64,000 bases of DNA from Diadophis punctatus similis (Eukaryota > Chordata > Lepidosauria > Squamata > Dipsadidae), in contig JALIGW010000016.1 in assembly GCA_023053685.1 (NCBI GenBank), forward strand, positions 13,297,473 through 13,361,472. The letters run 5' to 3'. Shown piece after piece: positions 22,332 through 34,505 of the stretch; position 1 is the stretch's first letter, and every line of letters starts with the position of its first letter. A model generated the notes under the pieces. The model ran no database searches. It had not been told where the DNA came from and worked only from the letters and a program-made list of their open reading frames with translations. The position numbers and the translations under genes are program-made.

Positions 22332-22980
22332 TTTTACCATACTCTTCCAACCCTAATTGCTTTCTCCCACATGACATGGCCCAAATAAGTGAGACACAGT
22401 TTTGTAATTTTAATACTGTTCTAGCCAGAGAAATACAGAAGTTTTATTCTTATCTACCAGCAGATAAGAGCATGTGCTAGTCTCAAACAAATGCCAGTTG
22501 TAAAACAGACCTTTTGAAATTAATGACCAAATCTAAGGAGCACTGTCAGATGCAAGCAATAAATATCATGGCTAATCAGGAAAGTTCCAATGGGTAAAAG
22601 AGGGTCAGGAGCAGAAAATCTTTCTATAACAGTAAATGGCGAGTAAGTCCAGCATACGGAGAATAAAAATAAATTAATCAAATAATGTATGAGTTCAGAA
22701 ATTAATTTACTAAGTAGAACTATTTGCATCCCAGTCATGCAATTCTTCTTCTTCCATTCTAACTTTTTTTTAATGGGGAGTTATGGCTGAAAGTAACTGA
22801 GTGTACTAAGCATACTTAGTGAACTTTGTGGTTGGATCTCATCATTTTCTCACCTCTATTTTTGCCATCTAACCACTGCACTTCACAGCAGTTGCCTTCA
22901 CACATCACCCGATGCAACAATCCTACAGCTTTCACGTAGCATGATATGTGAATCCAGGCATACACATTCTAAACAGATAC
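22332..22980. other. Unassigned intergenic sequence
   Basis: Nothing recognised. Confidence 0.4.
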
Positions 22981-22982
22981 AG

Positions 22983-24065
22983 ATACAGATTAACAGAGTT
23001 GGAAGGGACCTTGTAGGTCATCTCGTCCAACCCCCCATCTAGGCAGGAGACCCTACACAATTTCTGACAGATGGCAGTCCAGTCTCTTCTTAAAAGCTTC
23101 CAGTGATGAAGCTCCCACAACTTCTGAAGGCAAGCGGTTCCATTGGTTGATTGCTCTCACTGTCAGGAAATTCCTCCTTATTTCCAGGTTGAATCTCTCC
23201 TTGTTCAGTTTCCATCCATTATTCCTTGTATGTCCTTCAGGTGCTTTGGAAAATAGCTTGACTCCCTCCTCTCTGTGGCAGCCCCTCAAATATTGGAAGA
23301 CTGCTATCATGTCTCCCCTGGTCCTTCTCTTCGCTAGACTAGCCATGCCCAGTTCCTGTAACCATTCTTCATATTTTTTAGCCTCCAGTCCCCTAATCAT
23401 CCTGGTTGCTCTTCTCTGCACTCTTTCTAGAGTCTCAGCATCTTTTTTATAGTGTGCTGACCAAAACTGGATGCAGTATTCTAGGTGTGGTCTTACTAAG
23501 GCTTTATAGAGTGGTATTAGTACTTCACTTGATTTTGTTTGAGTCCCTCTGTTAATACAATTTAGGATTGCATTGGCTTTTTTGGCTGCTGCCGCAACTC
23601 ATATTTAGCTGGTTGTCCACTAAGTCTCCAAGGTCCCTCTCACAGTTACTGCTATTAAGCCTGGTTTCACCCAGTCTATATGTGTACTTTTGGTTTTTCT
23701 TGCCTAAGAAAAATGAGCCGAGGTGGCGCAGCTGTTAGAGGCAGGTACTGCAGGCCACATTAGCTGACACTGATCTGCAGGTCAGCGGTTCAAATCTCAC
23801 CGGCTCAAGGTTGACTCAGCCTTCCATCCTTCCGAGGTAGGTAAAATGAGGACCCAGAATGTTGGGGGCAATATAAAATATACATTGCTTAATGGTGTAA
23901 ACCGCTTAGAGAGTGCTTGCACTGTGAGGCGGTATATAAATGTCACTAATAAATAAATAAATAAGTGTAAGAGTTAACTTTTCTCTACATTGCATTTCAT
24001 TTTGTTAGATAGGGCCCAGTGTTCAAGTCTGCCAAGATCCATCTGGATCGTGAGCCTATCATCTT
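22983..24065 (-). mobile_element. CR1 LINE 3' end, copy 4 (longest), split by a SINE
   Basis: The minus frame 23053-23421 (122 codons) runs from MQRRATRMIRGLEAKKYEEW through RRTRGDMIAVFQYLRGCHRE to AFKKRLDCHLSEIV, the conserved ORF2 end of CR1. Upstream ORF2 sequence continues to 23713 and again at 23966-24065, interrupted by the SINE 23714-23965. No full reverse transcriptase is present. Confidence 0.9.
23714..23965 (+). mobile_element. Sauria-type SINE, copy 3
   Basis: Near-complete: head GAGCCGAGGTGGCGCAGCTG, B box GGTTCAAATCTC, body CGGCTCAAGGTTGACTCAG, 3' part AGGCGGTATATAAATGTCAC and an AATA tail. It lies inside CR1, so it is younger than that CR1 copy. Confidence 0.9.
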
Positions 24066-24585
24066 TGAAAAAATTCTTTTTAGTTTTAGGCTAAGTGTGA
24101 ACGGGGTCCTTATGGCTTGTTCACCGAACCCAAGTTAAAACAAGTGATGCTTAGCGTGATCCAGAAACCCAGCCTTTGCGTATGTGATCCTTATTGCCTT
24201 AGCATCTAGAGCAAAATACAAATAAAATACGCGATGCAAAACAAGTGGGGTTTATTTTTCTCTCTTCTTTCTCCGCACATGTAGTTATTATTTTGTCAAA
24301 AAAAGTGATAATGTGCTTCCCAAGAGACATGGAGTGTCTTTGGCCTTTTTATTTGCAAGTCACTTCAAGTGATTTATCCCACTTTCAGACCTGCCCTTTG
24401 TAGAGTTAAGTGTCATGTTGGTGTGATTACATTAGCATTAATGTATTTTGTAAAAGTGTAACTGCTTAACACAGATACACAAATAGAAATTGTGGGGAAC
24501 GGGGGGGGGGAAGGCACAGTAAAAGTAGGCTTGATTGCATAGTTATCTGTTTGTATGTCAAACTCATTATTTTGGCACAATAGTG
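24066..24585. other. Unassigned intergenic sequence
   Basis: Nothing recognised apart from a G-run at 24502-24510. Confidence 0.4.
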
Positions 24586-24589
24586 TTGA

Positions 24590-25470
24590 TATTTATTTAT
24601 TTATTTATTTTATTTATCGTATTTATATAGCTGCCTATCTCACCCTCAGGTGATTCTGGCCAGCGTAGAACAAAGTTAAAAATAAAATATGCAAATTAAT
24701 ATTATTACTGTTAAAACCCTTAAAATTATAAAAGACGCAAAAACAGATTTTTTTAAAAAAATACGAGATAAGGCAGAGAAGAAATGGTAATTACCAAGGA
24801 AACTTTAGGAGCCCAAGGGTGGATCAAATGACCAGTTTGAAGTCTCTATGCCCCAATAGGAGACCTAAATCCAGTCCGCCTTGAAGTCCATTGACTCTTA
24901 TCTTGTGCCAATTTCCTTGACCATAAATAGTTCAAATTCTTGAGTAAAGGTAGCATGAAAAAAAAATCTTGTCCTTTTGAACGCTATCCTGGGTTCCTGA
25001 CTTTTTACATCTCACAGAGAACCATCTCAATATTTTGCCAATCTTCCTAGGCCTGCTGATGCAGCCAGGAATTTTTGAGGGACTTCCAGAAAGATCAAAG
25101 AAATAAGATTAGTCACGCTAGAGGTGGAGCTCTTGCCTCACAATCAGGAGGTTGTGAGTTCGATCCTAGGTAGAGGCAGATGTAGGGTCTCCTGCTTGGG
25201 CAAGGGGTTGGACTAGATGACCTGCAAGGTCCCTTCCAACTCTGTTAATCTGTAAACTTCTGGGTTGTTCTATAGGATGTTCTATAAAGCTGGTGCCACA
25301 GCATAAAAGGCTCATCACCTACAACCCGCCAAATGAAATTCCCTAGTTGATGGGACCTGCAACAAGCCATTTTTGCTGAATCTAGTGAGATGGGCAGATG
25401 TGATCTGAAAGAGATGATCCATCAAATAACACATCATGGGAGGAATGGGGTATAGTTCAAAAGGTCCAGT
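24590..25470 (-). mobile_element. L2-like LINE 3' region, split by a SINE
   Basis: A (TTTA)n tail at 24590-24615 is followed by degraded L2-like 3' sequence. Beyond the SINE at 25118-25252, the segment 25255-25470 contains minus-strand GGTCCCATCAACTAGGGAAT, the counterpart of the L2-like ORF2 end seen at 57380-57430. It is decayed, with no open frame. Confidence 0.5.
25118..25252 (+). mobile_element. tRNA-headed SINE with CR1-like tail, copy 2
   Basis: Head CTAGAGGTGGAGCTCTTGCC, B box GAGTTCGATCC, then GTAGGGTCTCCTGCTTGGGC and the CR1 end GGTTGGACTAGATGACC to GTTAATCTG. Near-identical to 4521-4664. Confidence 0.85.
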
Positions 25471-25786
25471 TCTTCTTCCATCTGACAGAACCATCTTAAT
25501 ATTTTGCCAATCTCCTCAGTTCTTACTTCAGGTGCACATTGTGTAATTCCAGAATCATTTGTGCTTGTATGTCTTTGAGACAATTTTATTTGCTGCACTG
25601 AAGTTAATGTATATTTGAATTGCCTTTCAGAATGATTTATCCTCTCAACTAGTATCCCTAGACTGCATTGCCCTCACCTAAAACTTAGGTGAGGAAAGCA
25701 ACACACCTGCCTTTCTGTTTATAGGCATCTATGCTAAACACAATGAAGCCAAATGACTAAATGTGATACTGACTTCAGGATGTAAG

Positions 25787-25950
25787 CAGTGAGTTGCTCC
25801 CGGTTCAGACCGGTTCTTAGAACCGGTGGCGGCAGTGGCAGGAGGCTCTGCCCACCCACCCGGGAAGCTTCTGTGCATGCGCAGAAGCATCATGCACGCA
25901 CGCGAGCGCATGTACGAACTGGTAGTAAAGGGTTTTGGAACCCACTACTG
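25787..25950. mobile_element. Nonautonomous hAT, family F (164 bp)
   Basis: Starts CAGTGAGTTGCTCCCGGTTC and ends GGAACCCACTACTG. It contains TGTGCATGCGCAGAAG. No clear target duplication. Confidence 0.7.
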
Positions 25951-25967
25951 TCTACCATGTTCTATTT

Positions 25968-26080
25968 CAGGGGTGTCAAACTCACGGCGTCACGCTGTCG
26001 TCATGAGACTTATCACGACTTTTTTCCTCTTCACTAAACCAGGGGTGTGGCCCTCAATGAAATTGAGTTTGACACCCCTG
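25968..26080. mobile_element. Short hAT-type MITE (113 bp)
   Basis: Inverted ends CAGGGGTGTCAAACTC and GAGTTTGACACCCCTG. Same termini as 30702-31469 and 45992-46126. The flanks do not show a clean 8-bp duplication. Confidence 0.75.
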
Positions 26081-27263
26081 CACTAGAGGAAACGAGTATT
26101 GGAAACAGTTAGAATATTCATGACTGGGAGAGCCATGTGAACAAAGTCAGCCAATCAGAGTAAAGTGCTACTGAGCATGTGCAAAGAAACTGAGCAAGAA
26201 GAAGGGCATAGTTTATCAGTTCTCCATTAAGCTTCATTATGTGTGCTTGTGCCATGAGATCTCTGTAAAGAAGTTTGCTGTGAAGAAGAACATGTGGTAT
26301 TGTAAATATTTTGTTATGTTTATAAAGAAGTTATTTAATTCAGCTAAAGCAGTCAACTGTGTGGAGCTTCTGATTTATTTCGCAATGAAAAAAATATCCA
26401 ACAGAAACGGCTAAAAATCCGGTTGACATTTTGGAAATTTCCCTGCCTCCAGTTCTTTCCTCAGCAAATCTTGTTCTCTGCAGGAACATTAATCATGAAC
26501 ATCCCTGTGGAAGCAAAGTCTCTACCTTAATTAAGAACTAAAAGGCTGCATTTCCTAAAACAAAAACAGGTTGGATCGATCTTGTCTGTGTCACCATCTG
26601 AACGCATTAGGAAAAGCTATTGATTATTTTAGCAGTAATGAGATTTGCTGGTTGCTAGGTGGAGTCCACACACATCCCTAACCATAGTGGCCTGAAGTTT
26701 TCGAAGAGAGCACAATACCTCTAAGCTTTATTAACAAAGAGACTTTGATTCTTGTATCATATTTTCTTTCTTTCTCTCTCTGTCTCTTTAAAAAAAAGAC
26801 TATTGCTTAGGTATCAATTTATTCTAGATGTAACTGAAGTCATCAGAAAGGTTATTTTCCAGTCGTTATGCTCCTGTAATTTCTCTTGAATGCTAACAAG
26901 CCACTTAGGAAATGGAATCAAAGCCAAATGAAATAAATAGATGCTTAATGTATGTACATGCTGTTATTACTATGCGTTGTCTAATATACTAATTGAGAAC
27001 TCATCCTCTGATTGTGTGTCCTCCTGTAGCCAAAGTGGCACCATACAAACACAAGAGAATAGTATAAGCAGACTTTGGGGGGGCAGGGGGTGGAGGAAGG
27101 AAACATGCCCCTCAAAAGCTAATTGTGGATTGAGTCTGCTAAGTGAGCACAAAAAGCTGACAAGTCAGAACTTTAAAGTAACTAGTTTGAGAAAAAAACC
27201 TTTTTTTGTAGGGGCGACACTTTTGTTTTGCCTTGCGGCGGGGTGGGGACAGATAATTTAGGC
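26081..27263. other. Unassigned intergenic sequence
   Basis: About 1.2 kb without recognised repeats except a short pyrimidine run at 26764-26790. No coding signature. Confidence 0.45.
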
Positions 27264-27672
27264 CAGTGATGGCGAACCTTTTTTCCCTCGGGTGCCAAAA
27301 GCGCGTGCACGCGCACTGTCACACACCCATAATTCAATGCCTGGGGAGGGCGAAAACGGCTTCTCCCGCCCCCGCAGAGGCCCTCTGGAGGCCAGAAATG
27401 GCCCATTTCCCGACTTCCGGTGGGCCTGGTAGGCCCGTTTTTCGCCCTCCCCAGGCTCCAGAGGCTTCCCTGGAGCCTGGGGAGGGCAAAAACATCCCCC
27501 GGAGGCCCTCTGGAAACCTAAAATGCCCTCACAGAGCCTCCACACAAGCCAAAAATCAGCTGGCTGGCACGCACATGCATGCTGGAGTTGAGTTAGGGCA
27601 ATGGCTCGCGTGCTGGCAGATATGGCTCTGCGTGCCATCTGTGGCACGCGTGCCATAGGTTCGCCATCACTG
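27264..27672 (+). mobile_element. Nonautonomous hAT, family A, copy 3 (409 bp)
   Basis: Ends CAGTGATGGCGAACC and GGTTCGCCATCACTG. Perfect 8-bp duplication ATTTAGGC (27256-27263, 27673-27680). The interior holds two similar GGGAGGGCGAAAACG-type blocks. Confidence 0.95.
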
Positions 27673-27680
27673 ATTTAGGC

Positions 27681-28212
27681 TGATTAGTGCTTCTACCTTA
27701 TTACTGAAGCTGAATATACTTGCCACTCTGACAAGAAACAAATCTGCCTAGAGATTCTTCAGATCAGGATTTCTTATTTGACAAATTCTTTGAGCCATCA
27801 TCCACCATGAAGTACCTCAGAGAGTAGAAGTTCGACTCTTTTTTTTTTACTGTTATTAACATCATTGTTTCCATAGAAGACAACCCTGACTGAAATCTGG
27901 AGCATCTTTTTTTAAGATGCATTTTGTTTCATGAAAAGAACGGTGGCCTTCAACACTCACTTGCTTGATACTTTTAAAGTTATTCAAAGACCCCCCCCCA
28001 AAAAAAACCCTTAGAAAAAAACCACTTTGTGCTTCATTTTCTTGTTAGTTTTCTGTTCCTATCCATAATTAAGTGGTGGGGAAGGAAAGGGGTGGGGTAG
28101 TAAGAGGCCCAGCTGAAATTTGTAGAGAAGATAACCTTGAATTTCCTCATGAATATGATCTCACTCAGGAAGGAAACAAAAGTGTTCCTAGAGGTTTAAA
28201 GAAGCTACCTAC
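27681..28212. other. Unassigned intergenic sequence
   Basis: Nothing recognised. Confidence 0.4.
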
Positions 28213-28412
28213 TTTGCTGTTGTTAGTCGTGAAGTCGTGTCCGACCCATCACGACCCCATGGACAACATTCCTCCAGGCCTTCCTGTCCTCTACCATCCC
28301 CCGGAGTCCATTTTAGCTCACGCCGACTGTTTCAGTGACTCCATCCAGCCACCTCATGCTCTGTCATCCCCTTCTTCTTTTGCCCTCAATTGTTCTCAGC
28401 ATTAGGCTTGGT
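28213..28412 (-). mobile_element. Bov-B LINE 3' fragment
   Basis: Closely parallels 5730-5925 (CTGTCCTCTACCATCCCCCG, CCAGCCACCTC, TTCTTCTTTTGCCCTCAAT). About 200 bp of ORF2 end and 3' end. Confidence 0.85.
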
Positions 28413-28436
28413 TTCAAAAGTTTCTTCAAAGACATA

Positions 28437-28470
28437 CCGTATTTTTCGGAGTATAAGTGAGTATAATAGT
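28437..28470 (+). mobile_element. Mariner-like MITE left-end scrap
   Basis: ACCGTATTTTTCGGAGTATAA is the intact form of the terminal repeat of the MITE at 3977. Only the end is present. Confidence 0.6.
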
Positions 28471-29275
28471 GAAATTATGGGTTTCTGGATAGACTCTTAG
28501 TTAAGGAGAGACAAACAGGTCAGATTCATCCACATATTTTCCTGGTTGAACAGAGATTTGAACCTAGCATTGTTCATTCCAAATATAATTCTCTAATAAG
28601 TCATGCACTTACTGTATACTGTATGTATATTCTTCAAAACAGAAATGGGCAACATTTTGGTAGTTGGTACTGACTACCCTAATATAGCCCTTCTATATTA
28701 ATACTTGGGGAATATTGCTCAAGCACTATTGCTCTAGGCCCATTTTGCTTTAAAACCTGAAAATATGACTAGAACATTTCCAGAAAGTTAGAGAAATATA
28801 ATTAGCTTAATGAACTATTTCCATCAAAGAGATTTTCTTCCAGGAACAGGCAGGAAGAGAAAGTATTGTTTTTATGATGAACGGAAAAGATGCTTCTTAC
28901 ATGAAAATTCAAATATAAATCATGGACAAGTGACCTGGAAAGAGTTCCGGTTTTATAAGTATTTCTGAGATTGGTTGAAATGAGATAAGCTACAAACGTT
29001 ACTTTGATGTCACACAGTGGCTTCTCTGTGTCTCTTTTCATTTTTTTTAAACAAATGAAATTAAATAAAAATCAAGGCACAGGAAATTTAATCACTAATC
29101 AGCCTAATGGCTGTATCCTTTTCAAAGTCATGAACCAAGTACCCGATAAATGATTTGTCAATGTCATTTCATAAATGTCTAAAGAGTCTGTGTAATTATT
29201 AGGTCATACCTATGCATGGATATGCTTGGATGCGCCTCATTATTTTAAATGCAGTGGAACATTTCTTCTTCCAAG
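28471..29275. other. Unassigned intergenic sequence
   Basis: Nothing recognised. Confidence 0.4.
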
Positions 29276-29278
<3 letters not shown>

Positions 29279-29368
<90 letters not shown>

Positions 29369-29435
29369 CCCCTCCCCCTCCCCCTCCCCCTCCCTCTCCC
29401 CCTCCCCCTCCCTCCCTCTCCCTCTCTCTCTCCCC
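29279..29435 (+). repeat. (TC)n with C-rich (CCCCCT)n end
   Basis: About 42 TC units pass into CCCCTC-type units. Pure pyrimidine strand. Confidence 0.97.
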
Positions 29436-29459
29436 GCACACATTTATGTCTATGAAGAT

Positions 29460-29690
29460 TTATTTTCTATCCCACCTTTATTATTTTTATAAATAACTCA
29501 AAGCAGTGAACATATTTAATACTCCTTCCTCCTCCTTCTTTCCCCATAACTCTGTTGGGCTGACAGAAACTTTGTGTGACTGGCCAAAAGTTACCCAGCC
29601 AGCTTTTATACCTAGAATGGGACTAGAATTCACAGTCCCCTGGTTCCTAGCCCGATGCCTCAACCACTGAGGTGCCAATGCTCCTCCCAA
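29460..29690 (-). mobile_element. MIR-like (CORE-type) SINE
   Basis: Antisense MIR-like sequence: TGTGTGACTGGCCAAAAGTTACCCAGCC corresponds to the core, and the tRNA-like head is at the right (GATGCCTCAACCACTGAGG). Related copies at 36455-36620 and 49215-49715. Confidence 0.6.
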
Positions 29691-30170
29691 GGTTTTGGGA
29701 ATTCTTCATCAAATTCATAGGAAAATAATTTGGGTGGATGATTCTGCCAGGTTTCTCCAGAAGAAGGAATTCAGCAATTTCTCCAGAATGGGACCATTGC
29801 TTAGCAGTAATATTGCTTCTTTTTGGATGTCTTCCATTATGATTCAATGGAAGCATAAAAAGCCAGGGAGACACAGACTAATGGAGATGATGAAAAAGGA
29901 TAGGATATTCACATATATGCCTCACCCACCTATTGATAAGTAATTAAATCCAAGATCATTCAAGATGACTAAGTAAATTCAAGAACATCACGTGATAATT
30001 TATAAACACTTCCTTCTTCTTTGAAAGAAATTTCAAAAGCAAATTCTCTTTCATCAGACTGAAAGAGGACAAGAAAGGGTGAAATGCACAAATTCTTCAG
30101 ATTTCTGGGTTTTATCTTATTTTCTTTTAACTAGCATCCACACCCCAACCCACACCCCAAATCAACAAGA
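29691..30170. other. Unassigned intergenic sequence
   Basis: Nothing recognised. Confidence 0.4.
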
Positions 30171-30173
30171 TCT

Positions 30174-30370
30174 AATATAGCAATAGCAATAGCAATAGCA
30201 CTTAGACTTATATACCGCTTCATAGTGCTTTACAGCCCTCTCTAAGCGGTTTACAGAGTTCAGCATATTGCCCCCAACAATCTGGGTCCTCATTTTACCG
30301 ACCTCAGAAGGATGGAAGGCTGAGTCAACCTTGAGCCAGTGAGATTTGAACAGCTGAACTGCTAATATGA
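30174..30370 (-). mobile_element. Sauria-type SINE, copy 4, head missing
   Basis: (TAGCAA)n tail, CTTAGACTTATATACCGCTT, body CTGAGTCAACCTTGAGCCAG. The sequence departs from the SINE near 30370 before a full tRNA-like head. Confidence 0.85.
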
Positions 30371-30701
30371 TGTGACCAAAGGTCAGCCAATGACTTCCTT
30401 CAGTCCCTAGTTCTTTCATTAGGATGTATTGTACAGAAAACAATTCTACAGTATTTCTGGCTTAAATCTAAAAGCTTCATGATTTGGAGCAGCTGACACA
30501 ACAGATTTGGTGAAGAATTCCAAAAAGTTTGGGAGAGTTGACAAAAAAAAATCCTGGATACTTGTTCTAAACTAATTTTTTTAACATAGATAGATAGAGA
30601 GAAAGCTTTATAGCTGTGATTTACTTTCATGATCTTCTGTCCTCTCTACCTCAACATAATCTAAGTGGAATTGAACTGTTCCAATAAATAAAGCTTTAGA
30701 A

Positions 30702-31469
30702 CAAGGGTGTCAAACTCAAGGCCTGCGGGCCAGATCCATGGGGTGCTTAGATCTGGCCCATGGGGCTGCCCTGGAAACAGCGAAGGACCAGCCCGCAGTG
30801 CAGGGGTGGGTTCTACCTTACCTCGCTGCCGGTTCGCTTCCTCCTGTGCCGCGTGGTCACGCCGTGTGAGCGTGCGCATGTTCAGTGCCGAAAAATTTTA
30901 AAAATCCCCCCCCAAAAAAGCCAAAAACAAGATGGCGATGCATGCGCAGTGCTGGAAACTCAGCTTCTGCGCATGTGCAGAAGAAAAAAAACCTGGAAAA
31001 AAATTCCCCCAAAAAAGATGGCAGCTTCCACGGACCGACACCGACAGAACCGGTTCCGTGACATCATCGTGATGTCATCAGCAGGTTGCTACCGGTTCGG
31101 GCAAACCAGTCCAAGCCGGGAGGAACCCACCTCTGCCACAGTACCTCTGCCAGTGAAAACGGAGCCCAGGACAGCCCCATGGAGCCCTTCTGAGCTCCAT
31201 TTTCACTGGCAGAGGGCTGCAGGAGGCCATCGCAGCTGAAAATGGAGCTCGGGAGAGCTGTGTGTGGCCCCGCCCTGAGCTCTGTTTTTGCTGGCAGATG
31301 GCTGCAAGAAGCTGTCATGTCCCCCCCCAGCCTCGTCCGGGCCACCACAGGTGACCCTGACACGAGTGATGTCAAGCTGGCCACCCCTACCCAGCCCATG
31401 CCCACCCTGCCCCCAAAGTCAAACACAACCCTGATATGGCCCTCAAAGAAATCGAGCTTGACACGCCTG
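30702..31469. mobile_element. hAT element with a nested hAT (768 bp)
   Basis: Ends CAAGGGTGTCAAACTC and GAGCTTGACACGCCTG. Perfect 8-bp duplication CTTTAGAA (30694-30701, 31470-31477). After removal of the nested copy about 430 bp remain, with three related blocks of the type GAGCTCCATTTTCACTGGCA. Confidence 0.9.
30801..31135. mobile_element. Nonautonomous hAT, family F, nested (335 bp)
   Basis: Starts CAGGGGTGGGTTCTACC and ends GGAACCCACCTCTG. Flanks CCGCAGTG / CCACAGTA match at 6 of 8. Nearly the same element is at 49319-49656. It interrupts the older hAT at 30702. Confidence 0.85.
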
Positions 31470-31477
31470 CTTTAGAA

Positions 31478-31935
31478 TATTCACAAGAGCATAAGAGATC
31501 CCTGTTGAGTCAGAGTAAATGTCCACCTACTTCAGCATTCTGTATCTTCAGTGGTCAATCAGATAGCTCAAAAGAGCAGGTAGAAAATTACCCCCTTCTC
31601 TTTTGTGCACTAATCACTGGTATTTAAAGTGTACCACTTGGGACTCAGGAGCTGGTGTAGAGTTGTCAAGTTGAGGAGCATTGCTAGTTCAAACCTAATC
31701 CCCTCAGTTTAAAAACCCAGTCAAGAGCTGGGTTACCATTGGAGCTATGAATGAGCACTTGACATACAGTAAAGCGGTATTGATGCACTGTGCTCATTTC
31801 CCCTCATTTGAATATTTATTTCTGATGATTTTGAAATAGAGATCTTCTGGAGTTATTGCCAAAAGAATACTGAAAGTTCAGACCAAAGACCTCTCAAAAT
31901 CAACATTCAGATATGCTCTCCAGAAACCAGATATG
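31478..31935. other. Unassigned intergenic sequence
   Basis: Nothing recognised. Confidence 0.4.
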
Positions 31936-31939
31936 CTGA

Positions 31940-32000
31940 TCCTGTAAACTGCTGCAAAGCCCTATGAAGCGGTATATAAGTCTAAGTGCTATTGCTATCT
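31940..32000 (+). mobile_element. Sauria-type SINE 3' scrap
   Basis: GCAAAGCCCTATGAAGCGGT and TATATAAGTCTAAGTGCTAT are the last 60 bp of the SINE. Confidence 0.8.
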
Positions 32001-32003
32001 TGT

Positions 32004-32725
32004 TTTCCATAGAATTTGGTGTCTCTTGGGGTGAAAATCATCTTTACTATTACCTTGCATTACATTGGAGATCATGTAAATAGTGTGCTTGGATTCTATT
32101 TCCCTCAGCAGTCTGAAGGGCAGAAAACCAAGACTAATCATCATAACCATCTTCATGATACATAAATCAGATGCAGAAAGCATTCGTTTTAGAAAGTTAT
32201 GTTGCTGCATTTCTTGATTTTGGTCACCCTTGAGGAGACACAAAGCACATCCTAAATGGAGCGACCTAGGGCTATTCGAAAAAATGTAAAATCCCTAACA
32301 ACCATCAACTGAGCACAGAGACACATTTCCTCCCTCCAATATGGCATGCAAACCAGAAATCAGGAATGAATTAACACATTAGGAATGACCTCAAGCAGCT
32401 GTGGCGTGTAGTAAATACTATCCCGAGTAAGAGGCTGTTTAACAGAGCCATCTGCTTCCAAACAACCATGGAATTTGGAATTCTGTTCCCCAAACTTGGA
32501 TATCTACAAGACTTTATCTCCCGTTAAAGTTCTGTCAAAATAGTATTAAAAATCAAGGAAGTAGGTATTGTGGGGGCACTTTGTCCGTTGAACTTGTAGT
32601 TGGAAGGAGTCAGTCACCGGGAAGGACGTCAGTCTTTGAGAAATACAGAATCTCTTTTCAGTGTGTTATCACTGACCTGTAGTAAAGAATTTGATTTGAT
32701 TTCAGAGCATCTCCTTCCTCAGAAG
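32004..32725. other. Unassigned intergenic sequence
   Basis: Nothing recognised. Confidence 0.4.
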
Positions 32726-32730
32726 AAATT

Positions 32731-33195
32731 TGCAAAAAGAAAAAAGAAAAGAAAAGAAAAGAAAAGAAAAGAAAAGAAAAGAAAAAATAAAATAATAAAA
32801 GAAAAGAAAAGAAAAGAAAAGAAAAGAAAAGAAAAGAAAAGAAAAGAAAAAATAATAAAATAAAATAAAATAAAATAAAATAAAATAAAATAAAATAAAA
32901 TAATAAAATAAAATATAATAAAATATAATAAAATAATATAATAAAATAAAATAAAATAAAATAAAATAAAATAAAATAAAATAATAAAATAAAATAAAAT
33001 AAAATAAAATAAAATAAAATAAAATAAAATAAAATAAAATAAAATAAAATAAAATAAAATAATAATAAAATAAAATAAAATAAAATAAAATAAAATAAAA
33101 TAAAATAATAATAAAATAATAAAAGAAAAGAAAATAATAATAAAAGAAAATAATAAAAGAAAAAAGAAAAGAAAAAAGAAAAGAAAAGAAAAGAG

Positions 33196-33226
<31 letters not shown>

Positions 33227-33230
33227 GAAA
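32731..33230 (+). repeat. (GAAAA)n/(TAAAA)n array, 500 bp
   Basis: GAAAA units on both flanks surround a core of TAAAA units with TAATA variants. The 199-codon minus frame is only its translation. Confidence 0.97.
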
Positions 33231-33231
33231 A

Positions 33232-33690
33232 ACCAGCATCATATAGTAATGGAGCATGTGTGTGATGATTGTTAGTTTTTATTGTTTTTTGAGCTACTCA
33301 CCTTTCCAAGTGTATCAAGCTCAGTTTCTCTAAATGACTCCATTATGCATAGCTAATAGTACTTTAATGTTCACAAAAAAAGATACATTTGTGACTATCT
33401 CGTTTGCAATGTTGCTTTATGTGCTTGGGTATTTCACACACACACAAAAAAAAAAACACCTAATGTGTACATTTTCTTTTCATGAAAACATGCATTTCTT
33501 TGTAGACCTTTTCCTAATACGTGTGTGTTTATTTCTATTTTTAATGACAAACTATAAAGTTGTAAAGTGTGTAAAAGAGTGATTTTCAATAGTTAGATAA
33601 TCTTTGGTTCATGTATAGGTTCAACAGCAAAAAAAATTAGATGAGTTTGTGTTTAAATGAGAACTAATTAGATTTTATCCTAGTCTCACC
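33232..33690. other. Unassigned intergenic sequence
   Basis: AT-rich, nothing recognised. Confidence 0.4.
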
Positions 33691-33694
33691 TGCT

Positions 33695-34110
33695 TAACAG
33701 AACAGATCAGATTAACAGAGTTGGAAGGGATCTTGTAGGTCATCTAGTCCAACTCCTCTGCCCAAGCAGGAGACCCTACACCATTTCTGACAAATGGCAG
33801 TCCAGTCTCTTCTTGAAAGCCTCCAGTGATGAAGCTCCCACAACTTCTGAATGCAAGCTGTTCCATTGGTTGATTGCTCTCACTGCCAGAAAATTTCTCC
33901 TTATTTCTAGGTTGAATCTCTCCTTGTTCAGTTTCCATCCATTATTCCTTGTCTGGCCTTCGGGTGCTTTGGAAAATAGCTTGACCCCTTCCGCTCTGTG
34001 GCAGCTCCTCAAATATTGGAAGACTGCTATCATGTCTCCCCTGGTCCTTTTCTTCACTAGACTAGCCATGCCCAGTTCCCATACCTGTTCTTCATATGTC
34101 TTAGCCTCGT
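33695..34110 (-). mobile_element. CR1 LINE 3' end, copy 5
   Basis: The minus frame 33776-34069 spans RRTRGDMIAVFQYLRSCHR-type through AFKKRLDCHLSEMV. The 3' end GATTAACAGAGTTGGAAGGG is intact at 33710-33760. Confidence 0.92.
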
Positions 34111-34505
34111 CTGATAACTAAGAGAGGTAAGTAGTTTTTTCCACAAATGAGCCAGACTCGTAACTCCATTATCAAAAGAGAACAAAATGAGGCTAAATGG
34201 GAAATTGTGCTTGGGTATATGAAACACTCATCTTTCATTGTGTACCTTTCATTGTAAGTATCCAATGTTTGTGTACCTTGTAAGATTTGGTAAGTATCCA
34301 ATGTTAGCTTGTTCTATTTAAAACAACAAAACATCACTTATGTTTCCAAAGCTTGCAAGATCTTTTTTTGCAACATACTAACTTTATATTTTCTCCCATA
34401 AATTGCTCCCCCAAAGTAATACAAGGTTGCTTCATTATTTTCTCACTGTCCTGATTTGATTTATTTATTAAACTTTTATGCTGCCTTTATTATTTTATTA
34501 GTATT
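34111..34505. other. Unassigned intergenic sequence
   Basis: Nothing recognised. Confidence 0.4.

Noticed and set aside
23053..23421. 122-codon minus frame as a host gene
   Set aside because: It is the CR1 ORF2 C-terminus, repeated at six other places in the window.
29279..29440. CRISPR-like or satellite array
   Set aside because: Simple dinucleotide repeat without spacers; no CRISPR arrays are present in the window.
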